Of a DNA stretch of 64,000 nt, positions 32,806-42,342 are shown piece by piece. The notes beneath the pieces are model-generated. The model made no database searches, was not told where the DNA came from, and saw only the letters and a list, made by a program, of their open reading frames with translations. Origin of the DNA: Bacteroidota bacterium (GTDB lineage: Bacteria; Bacteroidota; Bacteroidia; Flavobacteriales; Weeksellaceae); NCBI GenBank assembly GCA_023458535.1, contig JAEWYW010000048.1, forward strand, positions 44,394 through 108,393, in the 5' to 3' direction. The position numbers and the translations under genes were made by a program. The first letter of the stretch is position 1, and each line of letters starts with the position of its first letter.

Positions 32806-35661
32806 ATGAAAAAAATTTTATCCTCATTAGCGATCGTAGTTTTGGTATCGGCTAATGGCTTTGCGCAGAATATCCCTGTTGATGCTTCTGTAAAAATGGG
32901 TACACTTCCAAACGGAATGAAGTACTACATCAAAAAAAACACACTTCCTGAGAAAAAAGTAGATTTCAGACTAGCCATCAATGCTGGTTCCCTACTTGAA
33001 GACGAAAACCAAAGAGGTTTAGCTCATTTTATGGAGCATATGAACTTCAACGGTACCAAAAATTTCCCAGATAACAAATTGGTAGATTTTTTACAATCCA
33101 TCGGGGTGAAATTCGGACAACACCTTAATGCCTACACCAGTTTTGACGAAACAGTTTACATGCTTCCTGTTCCGCTCGACAAGCCAGGAAATCTTGATGC
33201 GGGGTTGAAAGTAATGGAGGATTGGGCTTTTAATGCATTGCTTACCGATGAGCAGATCAACAAAGAGAGAGGTGTAGTCCTTGAAGAATTAAGACTTGGT
33301 TTGGGTGCTGATAAGAGAATGATGGATAAGTATTTACCTAAACTTATGTACAAATCTAAGTATGCAGAAAGATTACCAATTGGTAAAAAAGAGGTTTTAG
33401 AGAAATTTAAGCCAGAAGTGATCAGACAGTTTCATAAAGATTGGTACCGTCCAGATTTAATGGCTATTGTTGTGGTGGGTGATATTAATGTGGATGAGGT
33501 TGAACAAAAGATTAAAACAAACTTCAGCAAATATTCTAATCCTGCTAAACCACGAGAAAGAAAAGTATTCGACTTACCGAATCACAAAGAAACGTTGGTG
33601 GCTATAGAAACCGATCCAGATGCTACCAATTCTATGGTGCAATTTGTAATGAAGGATGCCGATTCTTATAAACCAGATGTTACTGTGGAGCAATACAATC
33701 AAAGTTTAATTGAAAATATCGCTTCTACAATGATTAACAACCGTTTGCGAGAGTTAATCAATTCAAATACTCCGCCATTTACTTACGGTTCAGTATATCA
33801 TGGAGGTACATATGCAAGAACTAAAGAAGGTTTCCAAGGTTTTGCAATGGTTAAAGAAGGTACTCAGTTAAATGCTCTAAAAGTTCTTTTGGAAGAGGTG
33901 GAACGTGCTAAAAGATTTGGTTTTACACAAACTGAATTAGACAGAGCAAAATCTCAGGTTTTATCAAGACTGGAGAGTTCGTACAATAACCGTGATAAGA
34001 CAGAAAGTGATATGTTGGTAGATGAATATGTGAGACATTTCCTAGAGCAGGAACCTATTCCAGGAATTGTTTGGGAATACGATCATACTAAGAAATATTT
34101 GCCATCTGTAACCTTGGCTCAAACCAATGAGGTGGTTAAAAAATTGGTTAAGGACGATTCAAGAGTAATTGTGATGACTGGGCCTAAAAAGGACGGCGTG
34201 AATATGCCAACAGAGGCTATGGTTCTAAAAACTTTTGAAGATGTAAAATTGGCCGACATTAAACCTTACGAGGAAAAAGCAACCATTAAGAACTTGGTGA
34301 AGCCGTTTAAATCTGAGGGGAAAATTGTAAACACAACTTCTGACGCAAAATTAGGAACTACGACATGGACGCTAAGCAACGGGGCAAAGGTTACCTTTAA
34401 AAAAACAGACTTTAAAGACGACGAAATTGTATTCTCTGCACGCAGCTTAGGAGGAAATTCTCTTATTTCAGATGCAGATTATAACAAAACACAGTTTGCT
34501 TTTCAGGCTTTAACAGAAGCAGGTGTAAATGGATTTTCTAAAACCGACTTAGGGAATTATCTTGCAGGAAAACAAGTAAGCGTTAACCCAACTATCGGTG
34601 GTCTTAGCGAAGGAATCTCTGGCAGAACTACTAAGAAAGATTTGCCGACTGCAATGGAGTTAATGTATGCTTATTTCACAAACCTAAATTACAACCCAGA
34701 AGCATTCAATGCATACAAGGTGAAGCAATCTGCAATGTTGGATAACTTAATGTCTAATCCGCAGTTTTATTTCTCTAGCGAACATGCCAAATTCATCAAT
34801 CAGAAAAACCCAAGATTTATTGGCGTAATTCCTATGGAAAAAGATTGGGCGAATATGGATTATAAAAAAGCACATCAAATCTACAAAGATAAGTTTGCAA
34901 ATGCTGGAAACTTCCACTTCTACTTCGTAGGAAATATTGATGAGAATACGTTTAAAAATGAAGTTCTCCAATACATCGCAAGTTTACCGTCTACAGGCAA
35001 AGCAACTACTTTTAAAGACAGCGGTTACAGACCAATGTATGGAGATTATACCAAAGTATACAAAAAAGGTAAAGATCCTAAGAGTATGGTACAAATCAAC
35101 TACAGCGGCGAAACGAAATACGACGAGAAAGAGGCGTTGGCATTGGCTGCATTAGGAGAAGTGGCAACCATAAAGGTAATCGAAAAATTGAGAGAAGACG
35201 AAGCTGGAATTTATGGTGGTGGAGCAAGAGGCGGAATGTCGAAAGTTCCTTTCGGTTCTTATTATTTCAATATCAGTTTCCCTTGTGGACCTGAGAATGC
35301 AGATAAACTTACTAAAATTGCAATTGCTGAGGTTCAGAAGTTAATCGATAAAGGTCCGGAGCAAAAAGATTTGGATAAATTTAAAGAAGCAGAGATGAAC
35401 GATGACAAAACCAATATTAAAGAAAACAGTTATTGGTTGAATGCATTGGCTAAAAACCAATTGGATGGAACTGATAAGTATGATATTTTAAATTATTTAA
35501 CGAATGTTAATGCACTTACTGTAAAAGATCTTCAGAATGTAGCTAAAAAATACCTTTCTAAAGGAAGAATTATTGCTACGCTTATGCCTGAAGACGGTTG
35601 GGAGAAAACTGCTAAGCAAGAAGGTGCCCAGGCTGCTGGTGCAGGTGTTATAGTGAAATAA
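32806..35661 (+). CDS. M16 family zinc metallopeptidase
   Basis: A 951-residue secreted or periplasmic peptidase of the insulinase/pitrilysin family. Seen: a signal peptide (1-20), the inverted zinc motif HFMEH (His74, Glu77, His78) with a further glutamate in KERGVVLEELRLGL, and a second M16-type half from about 500 with the usual C-terminal strand NYSGETKYDEKEALALAALGEV. Two M16 domain pairs form a clamp around peptides. The length is that of a single-chain pitrilysin-like peptidase. It is preceded by a LolA-like gene and followed by a terminator. Confidence 0.92.
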   Translation: MKKILSSLAIVVLVSANGFAQNIPVDASVKMGTLPNGMKYYIKKNTLPEKKVDFRLAINAGSLLEDENQRGLAHFMEHMNFNGTKNFPDNKLVDFLQSIGVKFGQHLNAYTSFDETVYMLPVPLDKPGNLDAGLKVMEDWAFNALLTDEQINKERGVVLEELRLGLGADKRMMDKYLPKLMYKSKYAERLPIGKKEVLEKFKPEVIRQFHKDWYRPDLMAIVVVGDINVDEVEQKIKTNFSKYSNPAKPRERKVFDLPNHKETLVAIETDPDATNSMVQFVMKDADSYKPDVTVEQYNQSLIENIASTMINNRLRELINSNTPPFTYGSVYHGGTYARTKEGFQGFAMVKEGTQLNALKVLLEEVERAKRFGFTQTELDRAKSQVLSRLESSYNNRDKTESDMLVDEYVRHFLEQEPIPGIVWEYDHTKKYLPSVTLAQTNEVVKKLVKDDSRVIVMTGPKKDGVNMPTEAMVLKTFEDVKLADIKPYEEKATIKNLVKPFKSEGKIVNTTSDAKLGTTTWTLSNGAKVTFKKTDFKDDEIVFSARSLGGNSLISDADYNKTQFAFQALTEAGVNGFSKTDLGNYLAGKQVSVNPTIGGLSEGISGRTTKKDLPTAMELMYAYFTNLNYNPEAFNAYKVKQSAMLDNLMSNPQFYFSSEHAKFINQKNPRFIGVIPMEKDWANMDYKKAHQIYKDKFANAGNFHFYFVGNIDENTFKNEVLQYIASLPSTGKATTFKDSGYRPMYGDYTKVYKKGKDPKSMVQINYSGETKYDEKEALALAALGEVATIKVIEKLREDEAGIYGGGARGGMSKVPFGSYYFNISFPCGPENADKLTKIAIAEVQKLIDKGPEQKDLDKFKEAEMNDDKTNIKENSYWLNALAKNQLDGTDKYDILNYLTNVNALTVKDLQNVAKKYLSKGRIIATLMPEDGWEKTAKQEGAQAAGAGVIVK

Positions 35662-35683
35662 TTATTTAAATACAATTATATAT

Positions 35684-35722
35684 TAAAAAAGCTGTCACCA
35701 ATTTGGGGACAGCTTTTATTTT
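35684..35722 (+). terminator. Terminator shared by convergent genes
   Basis: AAAAAGCTGTCACC and GGGGACAGCTTTT pair with one mismatch, with a T run after and an A run before. It lies between the M16 gene and the convergent DUF3109 gene. Confidence 0.8.
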
Positions 35723-35738
35723 TTTATTGTGTGAAATT

Positions 35739-36323
35739 TTAACTTCCAAATTCCTTTTTCCATTCATCGGCAGCATCGGATAAGGTTGCATAAAATTCTT
35801 CACCGTATTTCCTTATTAATGGTGTTTTTAGGAACTTATAAATAGGAACCTGAAGTTCTTTCCCAAGTGCGCACGCATCATTACAAATTGGCCATTCATG
35901 ATAATTCAATGCCGTAAAAGATGAATATTCCGTTACCCGAATAGGGTAGAGGTGACAAGAAATTGGTTTTTGCCAGTCGATAGCGCCGTCTTCATAAGCT
36001 TTCTCAATACCGCATTTGGTAATGCCTTTTTCATCAAAAGTTACATATGCACATTCCCTATCTTCCACCATGGGCGTCACAAACATGCCGTCAGCAGGGT
36101 CTTTTGTCCATGTTCCCTGTTCTTCCAGAGCTTTTATTCCTTCAGGTGTTAAATAAGGTTTTATTTTATCAAAAATCTCCTCTAAAATGGGAAGTTCATT
36201 TTCGTCCAAAGGAGCACCTACATCACCTTCTACACAACATGCACCCTTACATTTGCTAAGGTTACAAACAAACTCTTCGGAAAATATATCCTCAGAAATT
36301 AATTTTTCTTCTATCTGAATCAT
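35739..36323 (-). CDS. DUF3109 Cys-rich protein
   Basis: A 194-residue protein of the DUF3109 family, common in Bacteroidota. It has a cysteine cluster Cys20, Cys25, Cys29, Cys30 (VCNLSKCKGACC) and further cysteines in RECAYVTF, TKCGIEKA, SCHLYPIR and ICNDACALG. The pattern resembles YkgJ-type zinc/iron-chelating proteins, so one or two metal clusters are likely. Function unknown. It overlaps nothing; the stop is two bases from the DUF6427 gene side, with which it is co-transcribed (gap of two bases upstream). Confidence 0.82.
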   Translation of the reverse strand: MIQIEEKLISEDIFSEEFVCNLSKCKGACCVEGDVGAPLDENELPILEEIFDKIKPYLTPEGIKALEEQGTWTKDPADGMFVTPMVEDRECAYVTFDEKGITKCGIEKAYEDGAIDWQKPISCHLYPIRVTEYSSFTALNYHEWPICNDACALGKELQVPIYKFLKTPLIRKYGEEFYATLSDAADEWKKEFGS

Positions 36324-36325
36324 AA

Positions 36326-37231
36326 CTAAAATATCGGAACATAGGTTCCTACTTTATATAAACATAAACATATTATAATTACCCAAATGGACGCTTCCCG
36401 CATCCAAGATTTAGGTAAAAATTTAATCATTCTGCTCAAAATAATACTCAAAGGCAAAGCTAATAATAATAAATACTCATAGTTGGTATTCATGTACAAG
36501 ACAATTGAAACAAGCTGTGCTAACGAGTAAATCAATAAAAAAGTATATTTAAATCTGCTGGTCGGACTCTTTTTATTATAGTGTTTAAAATGATCCAAAA
36601 CCGCAAAAATAACCAACAATGCAATCGGTATCAAGGGTGTTAACTCCGAGATGTCCTTCACAGGTTTCAACTGTACTACTGGTAGATAATCCGCATTCCA
36701 TGTAGTGTAACCCATAAAATAAGCGACAGAAAAATATCCTATTGCGATAAGAATGATTCCTAAAAAAAACCTGAAAATATTCAATGCGATACGCTGTGAA
36801 GTTGCAATAATATGGAAAAGTACAAATACAGCCATCGGCCAGGTGGTAGGCAAGAAAATAAAATTAAATGCGATAATGGCACCTACTAAAACATAAGATT
36901 TTTTTCTTATTTCCTCATCAGGGCTTGTTAATAGCAGCAATAAAAAGGAATTGTTGAGCAATGCTACCGCCAAACCTATATCCATATTGCCAGGGTAGAG
37001 TCCGAAAATAAAAAATGTGTACAAAAATAAAGGAAGATGGGTTTGATAGTTCAAAGCCAAACTGTGAAAACAGAAATATCCTAAAGCCACTCCCAGAAAG
37101 GTAATACCAGCAATAATAGCTTCGTAAGTATTGAAATTTAAGAGATTGAAAATAACAACTACTATAAGAAGAAAGCCAATGTAGACAGGAATTGAAAAAA
37201 TATCGCTTTCTTTTGAAAGTAATTTGAACAT
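36326..37231 (-). CDS. DUF6427 polytopic membrane protein
   Basis: A 301-residue inner membrane protein with about nine hydrophobic segments, for example at 15-33, 40-60 and 62-85. The sequence opening MFKLLSKESDIFSIPVY and FWGLYPG-like turns suggest the Flavobacteriia DUF6427 family, of unknown function. It lies two bases upstream of the DUF3109 gene on the same strand, and a small membrane protein gene diverges from it across 42 bases. In related genomes I recall this trio staying together. The transported or processed substrate is unknown. Confidence 0.75.
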   Translation of the reverse strand: MFKLLSKESDIFSIPVYIGFLLIVVVIFNLLNFNTYEAIIAGITFLGVALGYFCFHSLALNYQTHLPLFLYTFFIFGLYPGNMDIGLAVALLNNSFLLLLLTSPDEEIRKKSYVLVGAIIAFNFIFLPTTWPMAVFVLFHIIATSQRIALNIFRFFLGIILIAIGYFSVAYFMGYTTWNADYLPVVQLKPVKDISELTPLIPIALLVIFAVLDHFKHYNKKSPTSRFKYTFLLIYSLAQLVSIVLYMNTNYEYLLLLALPLSIILSRMIKFLPKSWMREASIWVIIICLCLYKVGTYVPIF

Positions 37232-37273
37232 TTTTTATAAATTTGTACAAAGTTAAATTAAAAAAGGAAAATA

Positions 37274-37504
37274 ATGACTTCTGTTTTTTTATTCTTAAGT
37301 AAAGTTTTCAAATGGTCTTTCGGATTTTTTGATGCATTCGGAAACATTTTGAATTGGATATTATTTATCGCTGCGTCGGTATTATTTATCTATTGGTGTT
37401 ATGTATTGGTGGTAACACTTGGTGGTGATAAAGATAAGGAGTATTATTCTCCAACAGAAGGGAAGCACCCTTATTATGATCCTAAAATCTACAAGAAAGG
37501 TTAA
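37274..37504 (+). CDS. Small membrane protein, DUF6341-like
   Basis: A 76-residue protein with a hydrophobic stretch at about 22-50 (FGNILNWILFIAASVLFIYWCYVLVV) and a polar C-terminus with YYSPTEGKHPYYDPKIYKKG. The topology resembles the small DUF6341 proteins that accompany DUF6427 in Flavobacteriia; some databases mislabel them as uracil phosphoribosyltransferase. No catalytic motif is seen. It diverges from the DUF6427 gene and is followed by a terminator, so it is a single-gene unit. The family call is tentative; that it is a real gene is supported by clean boundaries. Confidence 0.6.
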   Translation: MTSVFLFLSKVFKWSFGFFDAFGNILNWILFIAASVLFIYWCYVLVVTLGGDKDKEYYSPTEGKHPYYDPKIYKKG

Positions 37505-37519
37505 TTAATTGGTTATATA

Positions 37520-37556
37520 AATAAAAAACCGATCAATTCAGTTTGGTCGGTTTTTT
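37520..37556 (+). terminator. Bidirectional terminator
   Basis: AAAAAACCGATCAA and TTGGTCGGTTTTTT pair around a small loop, with A and T runs on the two sides. It separates the small membrane protein gene from the convergent universal stress gene. Confidence 0.85.
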
Positions 37557-37584
37557 ATGTTTTTATCTAAGACATTGAATTTTA

Positions 37585-38022
37585 TTACTCGTGCACAGGT
37601 ATTACCAGCACAGGAATTGGTGAACTCTTCGTTAATCCTTTTGTCAAACTTCCTACAAAAACATCATACACGCCACTTCTTCCGTGAGATCCCATCACAA
37701 TAAAATCAGCATTTACTGTTTTGGCGTAGTCTAAAATTGTTTCCTTAGCCAAACCTTGTTTAAGAATATGCTCGCAAGGGATATCATGAGCGAGAATTCT
37801 TTGTTGTATAGAATTAAGCTTTAATAACTCTTCTTTTATTTCGTTTTGCTCAACTTCCGGAAAATACTGAAAACCCATATCTCCTATTGCAAACCCAATA
37901 TCGGAAGGTGCAACATGGATCACATGTATTTTACCGTTCACTTGTTTTGCAAAATTCACTGCGCCATCCACTAACTGATCGGTTTTGTCACCGAAGTCTA
38001 TTGGTAATACTATATTAACCAT
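37585..38022 (-). CDS. Universal stress protein (ATP-binding type)
   Basis: A 145-residue UspA-family protein. The ATP-binding signature G-x2-G-x9-G-S is seen at residues 111-125 (GSHGRSGVYDVFVGS), with the preceding VMGSH typical of the family, and a Rossmann-like first strand with IVLPIDFGD and Asp9. Such proteins are expressed in starvation and oxidative stress and usually dimerise. It is the first of three loosely spaced minus-strand genes after a terminator; the gap to the next gene is 59 bases, so co-transcription is possible but not proven. Confidence 0.88.
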   Translation of the reverse strand: MVNIVLPIDFGDKTDQLVDGAVNFAKQVNGKIHVIHVAPSDIGFAIGDMGFQYFPEVEQNEIKEELLKLNSIQQRILAHDIPCEHILKQGLAKETILDYAKTVNADFIVMGSHGRSGVYDVFVGSLTKGLTKSSPIPVLVIPVHE

Positions 38023-38081
38023 AATTGTAAATTTTTATGTATTTAAAAATACGAAAAAAAATGGAGATGGAATAAGAATTA

Positions 38082-38687
38082 TTACATTACTCGCACATCA
38101 AATAGCTTTTTATCTTCCAGAAAAGCCTCCAACAGATCATTTTCACTTACTTTTCCCACGCCCTTTGGTGTTCCTGTAAAAATGATGTCACCCACTCTTA
38201 AAGTGAAGTATTGTGAAACAAAAGCAATAATTTCATCAAAATTGAAAATCATGTCTTTGGTATTTCCCTCCTGCACTTTTTCCTTGTTTTTTAAAAGTGA
38301 GAATTGAATATTGTCGTCGCTGAAATCTTCTTTAGGATAAAAACTGCTCGCCACAGCTGAACCGTCAAAACCTTTTGCAAGCTCCCAAGGCAAACCTTTC
38401 TGTTTTAAAACAGATTGAAGGTCTCTGGCAGTAAAATCTATTCCCAAGCCAATTTCATCATAATGTTTGTGCGCATTTTCCTTCTGAATGTATTTTCCAC
38501 CCTTGGAAATCTTTAGAGTAACTTCCAACTCGTAATGTACATCATCTGAAAATTCCGGAATGTAAAAATCATTTCCTTTAAGGATGGCCGTATCTGGTTT
38601 CAGGAAAATAACAGGGTTTTCAGGAACTTCGTTTCCCAATTCTTTAGCATGTTCTGTGTAATTTCTTCCGATGCAAATAATTTTCAT
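38082..38687 (-). CDS. Fumarylacetoacetate hydrolase family protein
   Basis: A 201-residue FAH-family enzyme, short form without the N-terminal domain. The metal triad of the family is visible as Glu53 and Glu55 in HYELEVTLKI and Asp84 in GLGIDFTARDLQ. KGFDGSAVASSF and TGTPKGVG are further family motifs. Members hydrolyse acylpyruvates or decarboxylate oxaloacetate; the ARDLQ region and the size fit an acylpyruvase/FAHD1-like enzyme. Its exact substrate is not clear. Neighbours (stress protein and exonuclease) do not help. Confidence 0.88.
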   Translation of the reverse strand: MKIICIGRNYTEHAKELGNEVPENPVIFLKPDTAILKGNDFYIPEFSDDVHYELEVTLKISKGGKYIQKENAHKHYDEIGLGIDFTARDLQSVLKQKGLPWELAKGFDGSAVASSFYPKEDFSDDNIQFSLLKNKEKVQEGNTKDMIFNFDEIIAFVSQYFTLRVGDIIFTGTPKGVGKVSENDLLEAFLEDKKLFDVRVM

Positions 38688-38735
38688 AGCTTTTGTCCGA
38701 ATGATTAGATTAATTTTTTATAATTGATGTCAATT

Positions 38736-39500
38736 TTAAAACTTGCTTTTAAGTTGAATTTTGGTAAAAATTTTCTTGGTGTATAATGGGAAGTCCGCAT
38801 TTTGCAACCATCCATAATAGCCTAAATCTTTTTGAAACACATCTTTTACACGTTGGCCTTTATACTTTCCAAAATTGAAAATTTCTTCATTAATATTGTT
38901 ATAACCTATAAAACCCGCTAAATCTGCATTTTTATTATGAAAAGAAAAATCACTTAATCCATGAATTTCATTGGGAACATCTTCGTATTTTCCCACTTGA
39001 GCATCCAACACATCAAATGTTGCCAATACGTCAGCTTCCGCAGAGTGTGCATTTTCTAGTTCTTTGCCGCAATAAAACTGATAAGCAGCACCCAAATTGC
39101 GGGGTTCTTTTTTATGATAAATGGTTTGTGCATCCACCAATTTATGCTTACTTAAATCGAAATCTATACCTGCACGCAAAAGTTCTTCTGCCAGAACAGG
39201 AACGTCGAATCGGTTAGAATTAAAACCACCTAAATCTGTTCCTGCAATCATTTCCATTACTTTGGGAGCAATTTGCTTAAATGTGGGAGCATCTTTTACA
39301 TCTTCATCAGTAATTCCGTGTATCTCACTGGATTCTTTTGGAATCGGCATCTCTGGGTTTACCAACCATGTTTTACTTTCTCTGGACGCATCTGGATTTA
39401 CTTTAAGCACACAAATTTCTACAATTCTGTCTTTGCCTACATTGGTTCCTGTGGTTTCTAAATCGAATATGCAAAGTGGTTTGTGGAGTTTTAAGTTCAT
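38736..39500 (-). CDS. DnaQ-like exonuclease with C-terminal DUF3820
   Basis: A 254-residue protein in two parts. Residues 7-170 are a DEDDh exonuclease: Asp13 and Glu15 in IFDLETTGT, an aspartate in GFNSNRFDVPVL, and HSAEADVLATFDVL at the last site. After a short linker, residues about 205-248 (FNFGKYKGQRVKDVF and WLQNADFP) match DUF3820, an unknown small domain. It could be a proofreading/repair nuclease. It is a second, longer nuclease unlike the one at 14871-15425. The start ATG at 39498 is the only reasonable one. Confidence 0.88.
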   Translation of the reverse strand: MNLKLHKPLCIFDLETTGTNVGKDRIVEICVLKVNPDASRESKTWLVNPEMPIPKESSEIHGITDEDVKDAPTFKQIAPKVMEMIAGTDLGGFNSNRFDVPVLAEELLRAGIDFDLSKHKLVDAQTIYHKKEPRNLGAAYQFYCGKELENAHSAEADVLATFDVLDAQVGKYEDVPNEIHGLSDFSFHNKNADLAGFIGYNNINEEIFNFGKYKGQRVKDVFQKDLGYYGWLQNADFPLYTKKIFTKIQLKSKF

Positions 39501-39612
39501 AATTTTTTATTGATTAATTGATGGGTGCGGTAAGAAAATTTGTGTAAAATTATTCAAATCCGCATGGTACATCACAGTAGTTAATTTTTGAATCGAATGT
39601 ATTCTAATTTAT

Positions 39613-40326
39613 TTACTTCATTTCCTTTTGGAAAATAAGAGAGATAAGAATATACAGAACGATGGATAATGGAATTCCCGCAGTTTTGAAGACACTTATC
39701 AAAACAATGGCGCCTATGATAACGGCTATTTTAGGATAATTATCCTGCAGCTTGAAAGATTTGAATTTGTTAGCAATCATTTTTATCGGACTAATCAGTA
39801 ACCACGAGCAAACAATGGAAACAAGAATCAACAATCCAGCATTTTCAAACAAAAAGCCAAAAGTCTGATCCTCCATAAAGCAATAATACATCCCCAAGAT
39901 TAAAATGGTATTGCTAGGGGTGTTCAAACCTTTGAAATAATATTTTTGTTCTTCATCCAAATTAAAAATAGCCAATCTCAAGCAAGAAAATAAAGTCACC
40001 AACAACCCAAAATATTTTACTTCGAAAGGAAACTGAATTCCAAAAGCCAACTCACCAAAAGGTTCCAAAGCTTTATACATCACCAAACCTGGCACTAAGC
40101 CGAAACTCACCATGTCCGCTAGCGAATCCAACTGAACGCCCAAGTTGCTGTTCGATTTCAGAGCTCTGGCAACAAAGCCGTCGAAAAAATCTAAAATAAG
40201 CGAAGCGATAATGCACATAGCCGAGATGGAATAGTTTCCCAACACCAAATTGATGGCTGCAATACTTCCGAAAAATAGATTAGCAAGCGTAAAAGCGTTG
40301 GCTAAATTGTTTTTGATGAAATTCAT
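39613..40326 (-). CDS. pssA: CDP-diacylglycerol-serine O-phosphatidyltransferase
   Basis: A 237-residue integral membrane enzyme that makes phosphatidylserine, the precursor of phosphatidylethanolamine. Seen: the CDP-alcohol phosphotransferase motif with its four aspartates Asp46, Asp49, Asp67 and Asp71 (DFFDGFVAR and GVQLDSLADMVSFG), followed by several transmembrane helices to the C-terminus (about six to seven in all). The length fits the short class I PssA of Bacteroidota. No psd gene is seen here. It diverges from the sulfatase-like gene across 84 bases. Confidence 0.9.
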   Translation of the reverse strand: MNFIKNNLANAFTLANLFFGSIAAINLVLGNYSISAMCIIASLILDFFDGFVARALKSNSNLGVQLDSLADMVSFGLVPGLVMYKALEPFGELAFGIQFPFEVKYFGLLVTLFSCLRLAIFNLDEEQKYYFKGLNTPSNTILILGMYYCFMEDQTFGFLFENAGLLILVSIVCSWLLISPIKMIANKFKSFKLQDNYPKIAVIIGAIVLISVFKTAGIPLSIVLYILISLIFQKEMK

Positions 40327-40410
40327 ATTGCAAAAATACGGATTTTAGGTTTCAGAAGAGTCGATATTAAGATTGGTATTTTTACTTTAAATTTGCAGTT
40401 ATTTTTTATT

Positions 40411-42342
40411 ATGAAAGACTTTAGAGGACGCGAAATTTTTGTTTTGTTATACAGAATTTTTTTGGCGTATTTCTTTTATCAGATTGCACGATTGCTCTTT
40501 TGGTTTTACAATAAAGATGTTATAAAAGTAGATTCTGTTGCAGACTACATGAGTTTGGCATTTCACGGCATTGCATTCGACACCACTGCGATATTGTATG
40601 TGAATGCCCTCTTCATTCTGTTGAGTTTACTTCCCTTAATTATCAATACCAAAGCCGTTTATCAGAAAATCCTTTTTTGGGTTTACTTTATTACCAACGG
40701 GATTGCCTATTCTATGAATTTTGGGGATTTTATATATTTTAAATTCTCGCAAGCACGTTTAACAACTTCTGCTTTACATGTCGCTCAAAACGAGAGTAAT
40801 CTGTCAAAAATATTTATAGCATCTGTTTTCCAGCATCCATTTGTCCTAATATGGTTTGTGGTATTAATGGCATTGTGGGTGTTTTTATACAAAAAAGTAA
40901 AACTTCAGCATCAGAAACCTAAAAACTTAGTTCAATATTTTATTTTTTCAGTGGTGAGTCTTTGTTTAACTGCAGTTCTTGTAGTGGGCGGTATTAGAGG
41001 GGATTTCAAGCACAGTACCAGACCTATAAATTTAGTTGACGCCAATAAATATGTAAAAAATCCTACTCAGGCCAATATTGTGCTGAACAGTACTTTTTCT
41101 TTTTTCCGAACATTAAATACCAATAATTTTAGGCTGGTCCACTACGTCGATCAAAAGTTTATTGATGATGAAATTAAACCCTATAAACTTTATATACGAG
41201 ACAGCATCCAACCTAAACCAAACGTCGTTATTTTTATTTTGGAAAGTTTTGGAAAGGAATATTCTGGAGCATTTAATAAAAATTCGGGTATAAAAAACTT
41301 TGTGTCCTACACGCCTTTTGTGGATAGCTTGGCGCAGCACAGTTTTATCGCGAGGGAGGCATTTGCCAACGGAAGACAATCCATACATGGTATGAGTTCT
41401 ATTTTGGCCGGAATTCCGAGTTTAACAGACGCATTTACCAGTTCACCTTATTCCAACCAGAATATACAATCCATTGTTTCTATAAGCAATGAAATGGGCT
41501 ATGATACCTCATTTTTTCATGGTGCACCCAATGGTTCTATGGGTTTTATGGGGTTTGGTAATATACTTGGTTTTAAACATTATTACGGAAAAACAGAATA
41601 TAATAACGATGCAGATTTTGACGGAATGTGGGCCATTTGGGATGAACCTTTTTTCCAGTATTTCGCTAAAACGCTCCAGCAAAAGAAGCAGCCTTTTATG
41701 GCAACAATGTTCAGCGCATCATCACACCATCCGTTTAAAATTCCAGAAAAGTACAATGGGAAGTTTAAAAAAGGCACAATCCCGATGCATGAGCCAATAC
41801 AGTACACCGATTATTCTTTGAAAAAGTTCTTTGAGACCGCTAAAAAAATGCCGTGGTACAACAATACTATTTTTGTTGTGGTAGCGGATCATCCCAACCA
41901 GATTGCGTATCCGGAATATGAGAAAGCCATGAACAGGTTTGCTATTCCTATTCTGTTTTATTCTCCCAATCCGAAATATCAACTACAAGGTGAATATTCC
42001 GAACCCGCGCAGCAAATGGATATTTATCCCTCTTTAGCAGATTTAATGGGTTACAATAAAACAGTCAGAAGTTGGGGAAAAAGTTTATTCACAAAAGATT
42101 CCGATGTGCATCTGATTGTAAATTCAGATTCTGTAATGGAACAGTTTATCATTGGCAATTATATTTACAGGTTCGACGGTAAGGAAGTAACTCAGGTATA
42201 TAGAAAAGATGATTTGGGATTAAGCAATAATATTTTAGGAAAAGACAATAACCCGGAAATTAAAAAAGGAATTCTTCTGTGTAAAGCGTGGTATCAGGAT
42301 TATATGGACCGAGTGATCAACAGAAAGTTAGAAAAAAAGTAA
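40411..42342 (+). CDS. LtaS-like sulfatase-family phosphoglycerol transferase
   Basis: A 643-residue protein with about five N-terminal transmembrane helices (to about residue 190) and an extracytoplasmic sulfatase domain from about 255. The fold motifs NVVIFILESFGKEYSGAF (metal ligand Glu), NGRQSIHGMSSILAGIPSL (nucleophile region), SSHHPF and DHPNQIAYP are visible. It is akin to lipoteichoic acid synthase and to the periplasmic phosphoglycerol or phosphoethanolamine transferases. Lipoteichoic acid is not expected in a Gram-negative cell, so it probably modifies a glycan or lipid. I start at the ATG at 40411; a TTG at 40393 would add six residues. Confidence 0.8.
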   Translation: MKDFRGREIFVLLYRIFLAYFFYQIARLLFWFYNKDVIKVDSVADYMSLAFHGIAFDTTAILYVNALFILLSLLPLIINTKAVYQKILFWVYFITNGIAYSMNFGDFIYFKFSQARLTTSALHVAQNESNLSKIFIASVFQHPFVLIWFVVLMALWVFLYKKVKLQHQKPKNLVQYFIFSVVSLCLTAVLVVGGIRGDFKHSTRPINLVDANKYVKNPTQANIVLNSTFSFFRTLNTNNFRLVHYVDQKFIDDEIKPYKLYIRDSIQPKPNVVIFILESFGKEYSGAFNKNSGIKNFVSYTPFVDSLAQHSFIAREAFANGRQSIHGMSSILAGIPSLTDAFTSSPYSNQNIQSIVSISNEMGYDTSFFHGAPNGSMGFMGFGNILGFKHYYGKTEYNNDADFDGMWAIWDEPFFQYFAKTLQQKKQPFMATMFSASSHHPFKIPEKYNGKFKKGTIPMHEPIQYTDYSLKKFFETAKKMPWYNNTIFVVVADHPNQIAYPEYEKAMNRFAIPILFYSPNPKYQLQGEYSEPAQQMDIYPSLADLMGYNKTVRSWGKSLFTKDSDVHLIVNSDSVMEQFIIGNYIYRFDGKEVTQVYRKDDLGLSNNILGKDNNPEIKKGILLCKAWYQDYMDRVINRKLEKK

